64,000 bases of DNA from Candidatus Peregrinibacteria bacterium CG11_big_fil_rev_8_21_14_0_20_46_8 (GCA_002796025.1 PCVQ01000003.1:1-64000); one strand, 5' to 3'. Positions 1 to 7,902 are shown, counted from the first letter of the stretch. Numbers and translations are program-made. The notes: generated by a model not told the origin, from the letters alone.

Positions 1-1
1 G

Positions 2-682
2 CTTTGCATTATCAAAAAAGCAGTGCGCGAAAAATTTCCCGGCATCAAGCTTGGATTTAATACGTTGCGCGGTGTGAAAATTCAAAAAACGCATCCCGAT
101 TTCGCCGCACTCCAGCAAGAACTATGGCAAGGTCTCGACTTTGAAGGTCTCAAAAAGAACTCGGCGCGCCTTGAAGCATTTCGTGAAATTTACCGCGGCT
201 TTGGTGTGAAGCCGTCAAAGAATAAGCCGAGTCCGGTCGCCCTCATCTCCCGTCTTGCAAACGGGAAAGAGTTGCCGAATATCAATCTTGCCGTCGATAT
301 CTACAATGCCCTTGCGGTCAAACATCAGCTCGCAATCGGCCTCTTTAATCTCGATAAAATTCAGACGCCAATCGAGCTCCGCTTTGCGCAAGGCGGCGAG
401 CCCTTCCAAGGACTTGGCGAAGACAAGCCCGGCCCGCTGAATCCCGGTGAGCTCTGCTACTTTGATGCCGCTGGACTTGTTATGGCGCGAGATTTTAACC
501 ACCTCGACTCCGAACTCACCAAAGTCGACGAACACACGACCAACATTTTGATCAATGTCGACGGCAACGGTGCAGTCTCTCTTAAAGAAGTGGAAGCCTG
601 CTTAGACGAACTCGAAACGCTGCTCGTTAAATATTTGGGCGGTGAGCTCGGCAAGCGCAGCCTGGTAGATGCGGCTTTTTAA
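2..682 (+). CDS. B3/B4 domain protein, 5' end cut by window edge
   Basis: The frame is open from the left edge, and codons before the GTG at 23 read through without a stop, so the true start lies outside or very near the edge. The visible ~226 residues look like stand-alone B3/B4-domain proteins (COG3382), related to the editing region of the phenylalanyl-tRNA synthetase beta chain. Supporting stretches are GFGVKPSKNKPSPVALISRL, LPNINLAVDIYNALAVKH and NILINVDGNG. These proteins are thought to bind or hydrolyse aminoacyl-tRNA-like substrates, but no function is firmly set. The 3' end overlaps the convergent lipoprotein gene by 4 bases. Family call is fairly confident; role is not. Confidence 0.7.
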   Translation, partial: LCIIKKAVREKFPGIKLGFNTLRGVKIQKTHPDFAALQQELWQGLDFEGLKKNSARLEAFREIYRGFGVKPSKNKPSPVALISRLANGKELPNINLAVDIYNALAVKHQLAIGLFNLDKIQTPIELRFAQGGEPFQGLGEDKPGPLNPGELCYFDAAGLVMARDFNHLDSELTKVDEHTTNILINVDGNGAVSLKEVEACLDELETLLVKYLGGELGKRSLVDAAF

Positions 683-1341
683 TACTCCAGCTTGAGTGCT
701 TCCGGTTCAGGCACCGGCTCAGTTTCAAAATCCTGCAAAGGATCGATGGCCTCAATTGATTCGATTGGCGGGAGCTCTTGAATGCCGGCTTTGGCCAGGG
801 TCTCAACAGCCTCTCGCTTTTTTGTCTGAACAGTACCAATGACACGCAAAACTCCCTTTATACTCTCTTCATCTTTTTGCTTCAGATAGTACGCGAGCAG
901 ATCTTTTAGTGTTGTAAGCGCAAGATCGTAATTTTCAATGGCAAGATAATAAGGGCGCAGCATATCTTCGAGCAGTGCATATTCTATTGTCAGGACGCTG
1001 ACATCGTGTAAATCCAGAGGTTTCTGCTGTGCCGCATCGAGCGTTTCTTTAATTTTTTGATACTGAGCAGCAGCTTCGGCAACCTCGAACCGTTTAAAAT
1101 TTTCGCTCGCTTCTGCTGCAAAGGCGATCGCGGAGTTCAGTTCTTCAGTAAGTAACTTTTCTGGATTTTTTGCTGGCCCTCCTTTTGCTGTCGGCGCCGG
1201 TTTTGCTTCAAGCTCATGTACCGATTTAACCTGTGCTGCACATCCACTGGCCAGTGCGGTAATAACCGGCGCTATACGCAGATATCCACGGAGTCGGGGG
1301 AAAGATAGTCTATCTAGATGAGACTGGGGAGTATTTTTCAT
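679..1341 (-). CDS. Predicted lipoprotein, helical
   Basis: 220 residues. The N-terminus is long and polar before a short hydrophobic run ending in a lipobox-like LASGC (Cys about residue 34), so export and lipidation are likely but the signal is atypical. The mature part is Ala/Glu/Lys-rich and mostly helical, with TPR-like spacing (repeats around AAAQYQKIKETLDAA and AIENYDLALTTLKDLLAYYL), and ends in an acidic Pro/Glu tail. I do not recognise a specific family. It is divergent from guaA, with about 66 bases between the two starts. Confidence 0.6.
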   Translation of the reverse strand: MKNTPQSHLDRLSFPRLRGYLRIAPVITALASGCAAQVKSVHELEAKPAPTAKGGPAKNPEKLLTEELNSAIAFAAEASENFKRFEVAEAAAQYQKIKETLDAAQQKPLDLHDVSVLTIEYALLEDMLRPYYLAIENYDLALTTLKDLLAYYLKQKDEESIKGVLRVIGTVQTKKREAVETLAKAGIQELPPIESIEAIDPLQDFETEPVPEPEALKLEY

Positions 1342-1371
1342 AGGTTTCTATTTACACAAACTCTATAATAT

Positions 1372-1400
1372 TTGTCAAATCTTAGGTTGCAAGATAGAAT
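1372..1400 (+). promoter_or_regulatory. guaA promoter, leaderless type
   Basis: TTGTCA (1372-1377) and TAGAAT (1395-1400) are separated by 17 bases. The -10 box ends 7 bases before the ATG at 1408, so transcription should begin at or next to the start codon. This also argues against the upstream in-frame TTG at 1372, which would lie inside the promoter. Confidence 0.75.
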
Positions 1401-1407
1401 ATGCGCC

Positions 1408-3243
1408 ATGAAGGAGCACACTGAGCGCCAGCGAGCGCTTCTAAAAAAAGAGGCTATCGCTATTGTGGACTTTGGTTCGCAATATGTACATCTCATTGCA
1501 AACCGCATTCGCCGGCAGGGTGTTTACGCCGAAATTATGCTGCCAACGGTTTCTCTTGAACGGCTTAAAAAATACAAAGGCGTTATTCTTTCCGGCGGTC
1601 CCAACTCTGTATATCAGCGCGGCGCACCGCAAATGAGCAAGCGTCTCTTTGCGCTGGGCATTCCGGTGCTTGGTATTTGCTACGGACATCATCTCATGAT
1701 GAAGCTGTTAGGCGGTAAAGTGCGCTCTGCGGAGATAAAAGAGTATGGTCTTGCAAAGCTTACGGTCCAGCGGCGCGGCGGGCTTTTTGAAAATGTTAAA
1801 AAAACATCGCAAGCTTGGATGTCGCATGGCGACGAAGTTTCTGCGCTGCCGAAAGGCTTTGATGTTTTTGCAAAAACCGAAGATTGTCCCTTTGCCGCAA
1901 CCGGCGACACGAAGCGGAATCTCTACTCAATTCAATTTCATGCAGAAGTTGCCCACACCGAAGAGGGTATGCAGATTATTAAGAACTTTGTTGCGAAATG
2001 TGATGTTAAAAAATCCTGGAATATGGAGCGCTTTTTGCAAGAAAAAATGGACGAGGTGAAGCAGCAGATTGGCGATCGGAATGTTTTTATGCTGGTTAGC
2101 GGCGGTGTCGATTCTACTGTTGCCCATGCACTGCTCACGAAGGCGCTCGGACCAAAGCGCGTATATGGGCTGCTCGTTGATACCGGTCTTATGCGCAAAG
2201 ATGAGTGTAAAAAGATTACTGCAGCACTCAAAAAAATAGGTGTTACCAATTTGCATGTCGAAGATGCAAGCCGGCAATTTTTTTCTGCACTCAAGGGAGA
2301 GTGCGATCCGGAACGGAAACGGAAAATTATTGGTGATATGTTTTTAACGGTCCAGGCAAAGGTTAGTCATCGTCTTAAATTGAATCCCGATGAATGGGTA
2401 CTTGGCCAGGGCACCATCTATCCCGATACTATTGAAAGCGCCGGTACCAAACATGCCGATAAAATTAAAACGCATCATAATCGCGTGCCAGAGATTTTAG
2501 AGCTTATTAAAAAGGGTCGGGTTGTGGAGCCAATTGCAGAGCTCTACAAAGACGAAGTCCGAACGCTTGGTACAAAGCTTGGGCTGCCGGATTCGTTAAT
2601 CTGGCGTCACCCCTTTCCGGGACCAGGTCTGGGTGTTCGTATTCTCTGTGCAAAGGAGCCACATTTACCAAATATGGTAAATACGTTGCACTCGTGGTTG
2701 GCGAAGCATCTTGTAGCACATAAGCTGCATCAAGCCGTATTGCCGTTGCGCAGTGTTGGTGTACAGGGTGATGCCCGTACCTATCGCAATCCTCTTGTGG
2801 TATGGGGTGCAGAGCATTCGTTTACAAAATTAGAGTGGATTTCGACCGCACTTACCAATTCGTTTAGCGAAATTAACCGCGTCACACTCTTGCTTGCACC
2901 GCAGCGCTTTGAATCGGTAAAAGTGCTTCCTGCAAGTATTACCAAAGAGCGCGTCGCCCTACTTCAAAAGCTCGATGATATTGTTATGCAGTTTATTCGG
3001 GAAGAAAAAATCAGCCGTAAAATTTGGCAGTTTCCAACGGTGCTTGTTCCCCTGCGCTTCAACGGCAGTAAAAAGGAGGCGGTCGTACTCCGTCCGGTCT
3101 GTTCGGACGAGGCCATGACTGCAAATTTTTATAAAATGAATCGCGACTTACTCAAAAAACTTACTGCAAAATTGGCCCCGCACGTCAGCGCCGTATTATA
3201 TGATATTACCAATAAACCACCGGGCACAATCGAGTGGGAGTGA
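1408..3243 (+). CDS. guaA: GMP synthase (glutamine-hydrolysing), long form
   Basis: Converts XMP, ATP and glutamine to GMP in the cytosol. The N-terminal class I glutamine amidotransferase has the nucleophile Cys in LGICYGHH (about residue 91) and the His/Glu pair in FHAEVAHT (Ala replaces the usual Pro). The ATP-pyrophosphatase P-loop SGGVDS is near residues 231-236. The C-terminal dimerisation domain ends in the typical NKPPGTIEWE. Length is 611 residues, longer than the usual ~520 of bacterial enzymes; the extra sequence lies in the C-terminal third, as in long (eukaryote-like) GMP synthases. Start chosen at ATG 1408 because a promoter overlaps the upstream TTG alternative. Terminates in TGA, showing UGA is a stop here. 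Confidence 0.95.
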   Translation: MKEHTERQRALLKKEAIAIVDFGSQYVHLIANRIRRQGVYAEIMLPTVSLERLKKYKGVILSGGPNSVYQRGAPQMSKRLFALGIPVLGICYGHHLMMKLLGGKVRSAEIKEYGLAKLTVQRRGGLFENVKKTSQAWMSHGDEVSALPKGFDVFAKTEDCPFAATGDTKRNLYSIQFHAEVAHTEEGMQIIKNFVAKCDVKKSWNMERFLQEKMDEVKQQIGDRNVFMLVSGGVDSTVAHALLTKALGPKRVYGLLVDTGLMRKDECKKITAALKKIGVTNLHVEDASRQFFSALKGECDPERKRKIIGDMFLTVQAKVSHRLKLNPDEWVLGQGTIYPDTIESAGTKHADKIKTHHNRVPEILELIKKGRVVEPIAELYKDEVRTLGTKLGLPDSLIWRHPFPGPGLGVRILCAKEPHLPNMVNTLHSWLAKHLVAHKLHQAVLPLRSVGVQGDARTYRNPLVVWGAEHSFTKLEWISTALTNSFSEINRVTLLLAPQRFESVKVLPASITKERVALLQKLDDIVMQFIREEKISRKIWQFPTVLVPLRFNGSKKEAVVLRPVCSDEAMTANFYKMNRDLLKKLTAKLAPHVSAVLYDITNKPPGTIEWE

Positions 3244-3252
3244 ATTCATGTT

Positions 3253-3894
3253 ATGAACGAAGGAGGAGGCGACAATTCCGATCATACGTGTGAGGTTATT
3301 CAGCTTTTCCCTTATCCTGCATATGTTAGCGATGAAGTTTTAAAGACTCCCGGAAGACTGTCAGAGGTTGTTGCTAATCATGCTCCTTCTTTTTCGATTA
3401 AACTTTCTCCAAGCGGCGAGCGATTTTGTATCACTCTTAAAGGACTGCGTTCTGGAGCCGGCCTTCCGTGGACATATGGAGGTCGAAATTCAGTCAGGCA
3501 CATGCAGGCCTGTATATTAAATAATCTTGCCTTGCAATTTCGTGAATATGGCCGCACGGGGTTGAATTCAGTTTTATTTAAAGATGGTTTTGTTTCAGAA
3601 GATAGGATCTTAAATATAGATCTTCAATTCATGCAAGAAGATGGTGAGTGGCTCCTTATCGAACATCCATCTTTTGGAAGATCAACGCACCATCGAGATC
3701 AATCTATGGCGTACACACAAAATATGAGCCGCATCTTAGATGATCTCGCAGAGAAAATCCGCCAATCGAGGCCCGGATTCGATATTTTGAGCAAAATTGC
3801 TTTTAGATTTCATGGCGATCCGCGTGTTCTAGCGGCATCTAGCCGAGACAAGGTCAAAAAAGTTATTAGGCTTTTTCCTAGGTTACATACTTAA
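3253..3894 (+). CDS. Hypothetical protein, 213 aa
   Basis: Begins 9 bases after the guaA stop, so probably co-transcribed. No signal peptide or membrane segment is visible. The sequence is soluble and mixed alpha/beta, with motifs such as GLPWTYGGRNSVRHMQACI and a basic C-terminus ending in RDKVKKVIRLFPRLHT. I do not recognise it. The coding call rests on length, position and balanced composition. Confidence 0.6.
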   Translation: MNEGGGDNSDHTCEVIQLFPYPAYVSDEVLKTPGRLSEVVANHAPSFSIKLSPSGERFCITLKGLRSGAGLPWTYGGRNSVRHMQACILNNLALQFREYGRTGLNSVLFKDGFVSEDRILNIDLQFMQEDGEWLLIEHPSFGRSTHHRDQSMAYTQNMSRILDDLAEKIRQSRPGFDILSKIAFRFHGDPRVLAASSRDKVKKVIRLFPRLHT

Positions 3895-3898
3895 TAAG

Positions 3899-3928
3899 TT
3901 GATTAGTCTTTACCGTTTGCAGTACTAT
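3899..3928 (+). promoter_or_regulatory. Promoter of the 50-aa gene
   Basis: TTGATT (3899-3904), 18-base spacer, TACTAT (3923-3928). The box ends 6 bases before the ATG at 3935, the same leaderless geometry as at guaA. Confidence 0.65.
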
Positions 3929-3934
3929 TAATTT

Positions 3935-4087
3935 ATGATCGAAAAGCCAATATTATCTGATTCAACTGAGGAGCCATTTGTTCCCGAAAAGGATTTTAGT
4001 ACTCTTCTTTTAATGATCGTTAATGGTACTCGGGAGGAAGCGCAAAAAGCAGAGGTTCAATTGCAAGAACTTTTAGAATCGGAATAA
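3935..4087 (+). CDS. Small acidic protein, 50 aa
   Basis: ATG at 3935 to TAA at 4085-4087. The product starts MIEKPILSDSTEEPFVP and ends in a predicted amphipathic helix EEAQKAEVQLQELLESE. No known family. It is supported as a real gene mainly by a well-placed promoter ending 6 bases before the ATG and by the helix-forming C-terminal half. It is convergent with murI, 3 bases away. Confidence 0.5.
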   Translation: MIEKPILSDSTEEPFVPEKDFSTLLLMIVNGTREEAQKAEVQLQELLESE

Positions 4088-4090
4088 TTT

Positions 4091-4879
4091 TTACATTAAA
4101 GCAATCTTTTCCACCGTACCAATTTTGAGTGTGAGGTTTTGCTGTGCAAATAGTTCAAAGCGTTCAGTGCAGTCCGTAGTACAAAATTCACGCGCACTTT
4201 TTTTAGAGAGCTGCGTTTCAATTTCTGGATGCCGCTGCAAGTAATCTGCCAAACTTTCTGCAACAATTTTTCCGGTGCGCAGCACGTTTACATTTTTTCC
4301 CATAATGCGCTCGAAATCTTTGTGCATAAAAGGATAGTGTGTGCAGCCGTGAATAAGTGTATCGATATTGTGTGATTTGAGCGGGGTGAGATATTTTTTT
4401 AAAATCATGCGCGCTTCGGGCTTGGTGTGCCAGCCCTCTTCAATAAAAGGAACAAGCAGTGGCGTTGCCTTTTCAATTACTTCAGCATTCGGTGCCAGCT
4501 TGTGAATCTCATCGCGGAATGCGTGCGATGCAATGGTTGCGCGTGTTCCCACCACGCCAATTCGTGTGCCTGCCCGCACCGCTTCCTCAACGATGGGCCG
4601 CACCACTCCTAAAATTTTCTTATCCGTATGCCGCTGTTGTAATTCGCGCAAAGCCTGCGCCGAGGCGGTAAAGCACGCAAAAATGATCAGCCGCGCTCCC
4701 CTACTCCATAAATATTGAACCGCTTCTTCACTAAATTGTGTAATTACCTCTTTGCTCCGCCCGCCATATGGCGCACGCGCATTGTCGCCCACATACAAAT
4801 AGTCATATTCAGGCAAGCGCCCAATAATCTCTTGCGCCACCGTCAGCCCTCCAAAGCCGGAATCGAATATGCCAATCAT
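4091..4879 (-). CDS. murI: Glutamate racemase
   Basis: Makes D-glutamate for peptidoglycan from L-glutamate, in the cytosol. 262 residues, normal length. The N-terminal IFDSGFGGLTV carries the conserved Asp/Ser, APYGGRS the substrate loop, and HGCTHYPF the second catalytic Cys (about C179) with Thr and His. The first catalytic Cys lies in FACFTASA (C69): the near-invariant Asn that follows it (CNTAS) is Phe. The rest of the active site looks intact, so activity is likely but substrate contacts may differ. TATAAT ends 7 bases before the ATG on the minus strand, again leaderless. Confidence 0.93.
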   Translation of the reverse strand: MIGIFDSGFGGLTVAQEIIGRLPEYDYLYVGDNARAPYGGRSKEVITQFSEEAVQYLWSRGARLIIFACFTASAQALRELQQRHTDKKILGVVRPIVEEAVRAGTRIGVVGTRATIASHAFRDEIHKLAPNAEVIEKATPLLVPFIEEGWHTKPEARMILKKYLTPLKSHNIDTLIHGCTHYPFMHKDFERIMGKNVNVLRTGKIVAESLADYLQRHPEIETQLSKKSAREFCTTDCTERFELFAQQNLTLKIGTVEKIALM

Positions 4880-4917
4880 TGAGCTGATTATACAGATTTC
4901 AATCCGTAAATATTAGC

Positions 4918-5196
4918 TCATGAAGCATGAGCAAGCTGCGATTTTTCTTTCTCGGTTAAAGGCCGAACATGCTCTCGGCCAATAGTAGATGGACCCATCT
5001 CTGCATTTATTTGAGCTTGAGTTAGCCATATGATTTCGTCCCGAATACCTCGTGCATTTATTTGAGCTGTAAGCTCGTCGATAGTATCGGCAATCACTAG
5101 TGGATATATTCTCCCTGGATGAGTTACCCGAAAAGATGGATGATCCTCTTTTTCTTCATAAGCATACCCAATCACCGTGTCAGGCTTAATATCCAT
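4918..5196 (-). CDS. Hypothetical protein, 92 aa
   Basis: Small soluble protein beginning MDIKPDTVIGYAYEEKEDHP. It reads like a compact alpha/beta domain (RIYPLVIADTIDELTAQINARG followed by a charged helix). No known family recognised. It lies upstream of murI on the same strand with a 38-base gap that holds the murI promoter, so it is probably transcribed separately. A TATATT box is about 20 bases from its start. Confidence 0.5.
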   Translation of the reverse strand: MDIKPDTVIGYAYEEKEDHPSFRVTHPGRIYPLVIADTIDELTAQINARGIRDEIIWLTQAQINAEMGPSTIGREHVRPLTEKEKSQLAHAS

Positions 5197-5699
5197 TTTT
5201 ATGCATGTGATTTATGAATATAAGAATCCATTTTAAATTCTTTGGCAGTAATTGCAACCACATAAAAAAGCCTTTCAATATTGGGTGGGGGATAATACTG
5301 AAAGGCTCATTTATGCCCCCGCCGAGGCGGGGGCAACCACATCAATTCCAGGTAACCTATCAAGCGAACGAAAATAAAATAATGCTCGCCAGAGGCCGTT
5401 TTGTCCAAGACGACATGGGTGAATGGAGACCAGGCCATTCTCTCCCGTATGTAATCAATTTTACGAAAACATACGTAGATCTGCTGTGCTTCGGTTTTTG
5501 TTTGCGTGGAACCGTAACAACGGCTTGTTTTTTGTGTTTATATTAGGTGAGTCCCGAAGGCTCAAACACCAAGCTTTATTTTTGTTTGAGTGGTAAGTGG
5601 GGTCGGCTGTGGCCACTTACCAGACGCAAAGCAGAGAGAGGGAGGCGCCTGCGAAGAGAATATTTATTTTTGTTTTATCACCAGCGGGATCACCTCCTT

Positions 5700-5745
5700 C
5701 TCACTGCCTTGTGTCTTCACTCCGATTAGATCGGGGCGCAGTGAG
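5700..5745. repeat. Nested hairpin
   Basis: Outer arms CTCACTG (5700-5706) and CAGTGAG (5739-5745) enclose inner arms CTCCGAT (5720-5726) and ATCGGGG (5730-5736) around a TAG loop. It follows directly on GGATCACCTCCTT (about 5687-5699), which matches the 3' tail of 16S rRNA. Confidence 0.6.
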
Positions 5746-5757
5746 GTTCGAATTGTA

Positions 5758-5843
5758 GCTAGCGTACTATTATTTTTGAGATGCTCTCGTCAGGTATGTG
5801 CCGTAGTATATGTGGCGCCTGGGGCAATCTCAGTGAAGCTAGC
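5758..5843. repeat. Multi-stem fold
   Basis: GCTAGC at 5758-5763 can pair with GCTAGC at 5838-5843. Inside, TGAGAT (5777-5782) pairs with ATCTCA (5827-5832), and CAGG (5791-5794) with CCTG (5818-5821). The stacked, co-linear arrangement suggests an RNA fold rather than chance palindromes. Confidence 0.45.
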
Positions 5844-5993
5844 AAGATTTCAATGAACGAATCACGACATGGTACTAAACGCACAGAATTTGCGCAACTC
5901 TTTTTATTCGCCAAAGTCTAGAGTTATGTATTTATTTAGATTGGATATATCTAATTTGGGCAATTTTATTCGTTATTTGCTATGCTGATGCAG

Positions 5994-6683
5994 ATGAAAA
6001 AACAGGTTGTGACTCCCCTCTTCATTGGTATCGGTCTCCTTGTTGGCATTATTTTTTCGCTGCAATTTCGTGCTAAACCTATTGGGAGCGGCTCGTTTCC
6101 GTTGGAGCGGCTCGAAATTCAAAAGGAGTTGCTGACTGAATATTCAGTTGAGCAACAAGAATTAAAACAAAGAATTGAAGAGGCAGACGAAAAATTGCAG
6201 GAAGCCCGAGCGCTTATTGAGCGCCAGACTTCACCGCAAACTCTTAACGAACTTGACCGCCTGCGTGCTGCAGCCGGTTTTACTGCGGTAGAAGGCAGTG
6301 GTATTCGTGTTAAGCTGAGTGATAATCCAGGTGTTTCGCGCCGCGGCTTTTCTAGTGTAAATGAGAATTTTGTGCAGGCCAGCGATGTGCGCGATCTTGT
6401 AAATAGTTTGTTTTTAAAGGATGCGCGTGCTGTTTCGATAAATGGAAATCGAGTTATGCCACTTACTTCCATTCAGCCTGTTGCCGATAATCTCCTGGTG
6501 GGGAACTTTTTTGAAATTGCTCCGTTTGTTATCGAAGCAGTTGGGGACCCTGATGCGCTAGAAGAAGCAGTCGAGACGATCCGCAGCAGAAAAATACGCG
6601 TTTTTGCTGATGTTGTTGATTCTTTGAAGCTTGAACCGGTAGAGAGTAGACGTACTCTTAAATTCCTTAAACTTCATGAATAA
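5994..6683 (+). CDS. DUF881 family protein, first of pair
   Basis: 229 residues: a short cytoplasmic start, one N-terminal membrane helix (about residues 8-24), a coiled coil (LEIQKELLTEYSVEQQELKQ onward) and an extracytoplasmic DUF881 domain with GFTAVEGSGIRVKLSDNPG and ALEEAVETIRSRKIRVFADV. In Firmicutes, DUF881 genes sit near division genes; the role is unknown. Start chosen at 5994 rather than the upstream in-frame ATGs at 5982/5988, because TATGCT (5981-5986) lies over them and ends 7 bases before 5994. It overlaps the next gene by 8 bases, so the two form an operon. Confidence 0.8.
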   Translation: MKKQVVTPLFIGIGLLVGIIFSLQFRAKPIGSGSFPLERLEIQKELLTEYSVEQQELKQRIEEADEKLQEARALIERQTSPQTLNELDRLRAAAGFTAVEGSGIRVKLSDNPGVSRRGFSSVNENFVQASDVRDLVNSLFLKDARAVSINGNRVMPLTSIQPVADNLLVGNFFEIAPFVIEAVGDPDALEEAVETIRSRKIRVFADVVDSLKLEPVESRRTLKFLKLHE

Positions 6684-7311
6684 AAATAAAGCTATTATTT
6701 TAATTGCGATTATTATTGGTGTACTGCTGGCTTTACAGTATCGCTCATTTCGAGAAATCGAATTACTTGTGCAGCGCACTGAGCCGGAGAATATTTTTAC
6801 CGAACTCCGCGTTTTTCAAGTAGCAAACAAGCAGTTGCGTGCAAATTTAGATGTTACAAAGCGTGCATTGGATGAAACTCAATCTAAACTTTCGCGTGAG
6901 GCAATTGATGAAGAAATCCAGCGTCTTAAGCTGTTGAGTGGTGAACAGACGGTTAGCGGCGAAGGTATTGAAGTTACTTTTGATGCTGCAGTTAAAACAT
7001 TTTGGCTTAACGATCTTATTTCTCAACTTGTGGTTACCGGTGCTGAAGCAGTTGCAATTAATGATGTTCGTTTGCTCGACCGCACAGCCGGCTTTCGCGA
7101 TATTGGTGATGGGATTCTTATGCGACGATATTTTTTGCGCCCACCGTTCAAAATTACAGCGATAGGCCCGCGCACTGAAATGCAAAGTGCAATCGCCCAG
7201 AGCGGCGGCATTGTCGACCGCATCGAAGATGCGAATCCTACATTAAAGATTATCGTTGCAGAAAGAGAGAAGATTATCATTCCTGCTTTTAACGAAGAGT
7301 CATCTCAATAA
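6676..7311 (+). CDS. DUF881 family protein, second of pair
   Basis: 211 residues, same plan as its neighbour: N-terminal membrane helix (AIILIAIIIGVLLALQY), coiled coil, and DUF881 domain (LLSGEQTVSGEGIEVTFD; AIGPRTEMQSAIAQSGGIVD). It starts inside the upstream gene without a visible Shine-Dalgarno, implying translational coupling. The 3' end overlaps the convergent HTH gene by 12 bases. The pair probably forms a hetero-oligomer at the membrane (inference). Confidence 0.8.
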   Translation: MNKNKAIILIAIIIGVLLALQYRSFREIELLVQRTEPENIFTELRVFQVANKQLRANLDVTKRALDETQSKLSREAIDEEIQRLKLLSGEQTVSGEGIEVTFDAAVKTFWLNDLISQLVVTGAEAVAINDVRLLDRTAGFRDIGDGILMRRYFLRPPFKITAIGPRTEMQSAIAQSGGIVDRIEDANPTLKIIVAEREKIIIPAFNEESSQ

Positions 7312-7893
7312 GTACCAAAACACAGGCTGCAGTACGAGTAGAATATATGTAAGAACTGCGAAGATAGTTCTACTTGTTTTTTCTTTTGCCAATGTGTTTT
7401 TGAGAAGTTCTAAATCATGCTCGCGGTCGCGGATTTCTTTTCGGAGCAGTTCCAGCGTATATATCTCTTTTGTTCCATCGATCCGCGCGACTTCCTCACT
7501 GGCAAATGGTCGTCCCGACCCGGTTGGCATGTGCTCCTTCTCTATTGTTTGCGCATGAAATTTAAGTTGCGATTCAAGTTGGCCGATTTTAAAATTCGCC
7601 TCTTGCAGTTGAGATTGATAATCATTCAGTGCAGATTTTGCCTCTTTATAGAGATCCTGATAAAAATCCGGCCGTGCATGTTGCTCACGCGACGAAGCAT
7701 ATTGAACAGGTATGTTTTTTTCTTCACCCCCGTTCTTTTCGATATCTAAAACTTCTTTTTTATCGAGCCAAACGCGGCCGTCATTATAGCGCGCCGACAA
7801 TTTGCCGGACCGGACATATCTATCTATTGTCCGGACTGACACATTGAGCAGTTCACTCGCTGTCTTCCTGTCTATGTCTGTCGATCTCGACAT
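7300..7893 (-). CDS. Membrane-tethered HTH protein with coiled coil
   Basis: 197 residues. The N-terminus (about 8-55) is a MerR/excisionase-type winged helix: TASELLNVSVRTIDRYVRSG, then YNDGRVWLDKKEVLDIE. A long coiled coil follows (about 75-170), and a single C-terminal membrane helix (TIFAVLTYILLVLQPVFWYL). The topology places the DNA-binding domain in the cytosol, anchored to the membrane. It could be a transcription factor or a DNA-membrane tether. TTGCGA-17-TACAAT ends 9 bases before the ATG. A shorter relative without a clear membrane helix is at 16267-16734. Confidence 0.75.
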   Translation of the reverse strand: MSRSTDIDRKTASELLNVSVRTIDRYVRSGKLSARYNDGRVWLDKKEVLDIEKNGGEEKNIPVQYASSREQHARPDFYQDLYKEAKSALNDYQSQLQEANFKIGQLESQLKFHAQTIEKEHMPTGSGRPFASEEVARIDGTKEIYTLELLRKEIRDREHDLELLKNTLAKEKTSRTIFAVLTYILLVLQPVFWYLLR

Positions 7894-7902
7894 GTTGTCG
7901 AT

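Larger units (their letters stand above)
5197..5993. other. Gene-poor region rich in inverted repeats; candidate structured RNA
   Basis: About 800 bases with no convincing protein gene. It holds many perfect hairpins. AGCCTTTCA/TGAAAGGCT starts near 5269. A GC-rich TGCCCCCGCC/GGCGGGGGCA is at about 5313-5334. CGTATGT/ACATACG is near 5446-5475, CTCAAACA/TGTTTGAG near 5561-5590, and GGTAAGTGG/CCACTTACC near 5592-5621. A nested pair is at 5700-5745 and a multi-stem domain at 5758-5843. I tested by eye for tmRNA, RNase P, SRP and 6S signatures on both strands and found none. It may be a non-coding RNA or a degraded element; strand is undecided. Confidence 0.45.

Noticed and set aside
1372..1407. 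N-terminal extension of GMP synthase from TTG 1372
   Set aside because: It would begin in the -35 box of a good promoter whose -10 ends 7 bases before ATG 1408.
5214..5729. Protein genes in the 5.2-5.7 kb region
   Set aside because: The open frames cross several perfect hairpins, lack a well-placed promoter and show no recognisable protein features.
5739..5760. tRNA or tmRNA T-loop at GGTTCGAAT
   Set aside because: The loop motif is present but its flanks do not form a T-stem, and no acceptor stem or CCA end is found nearby.
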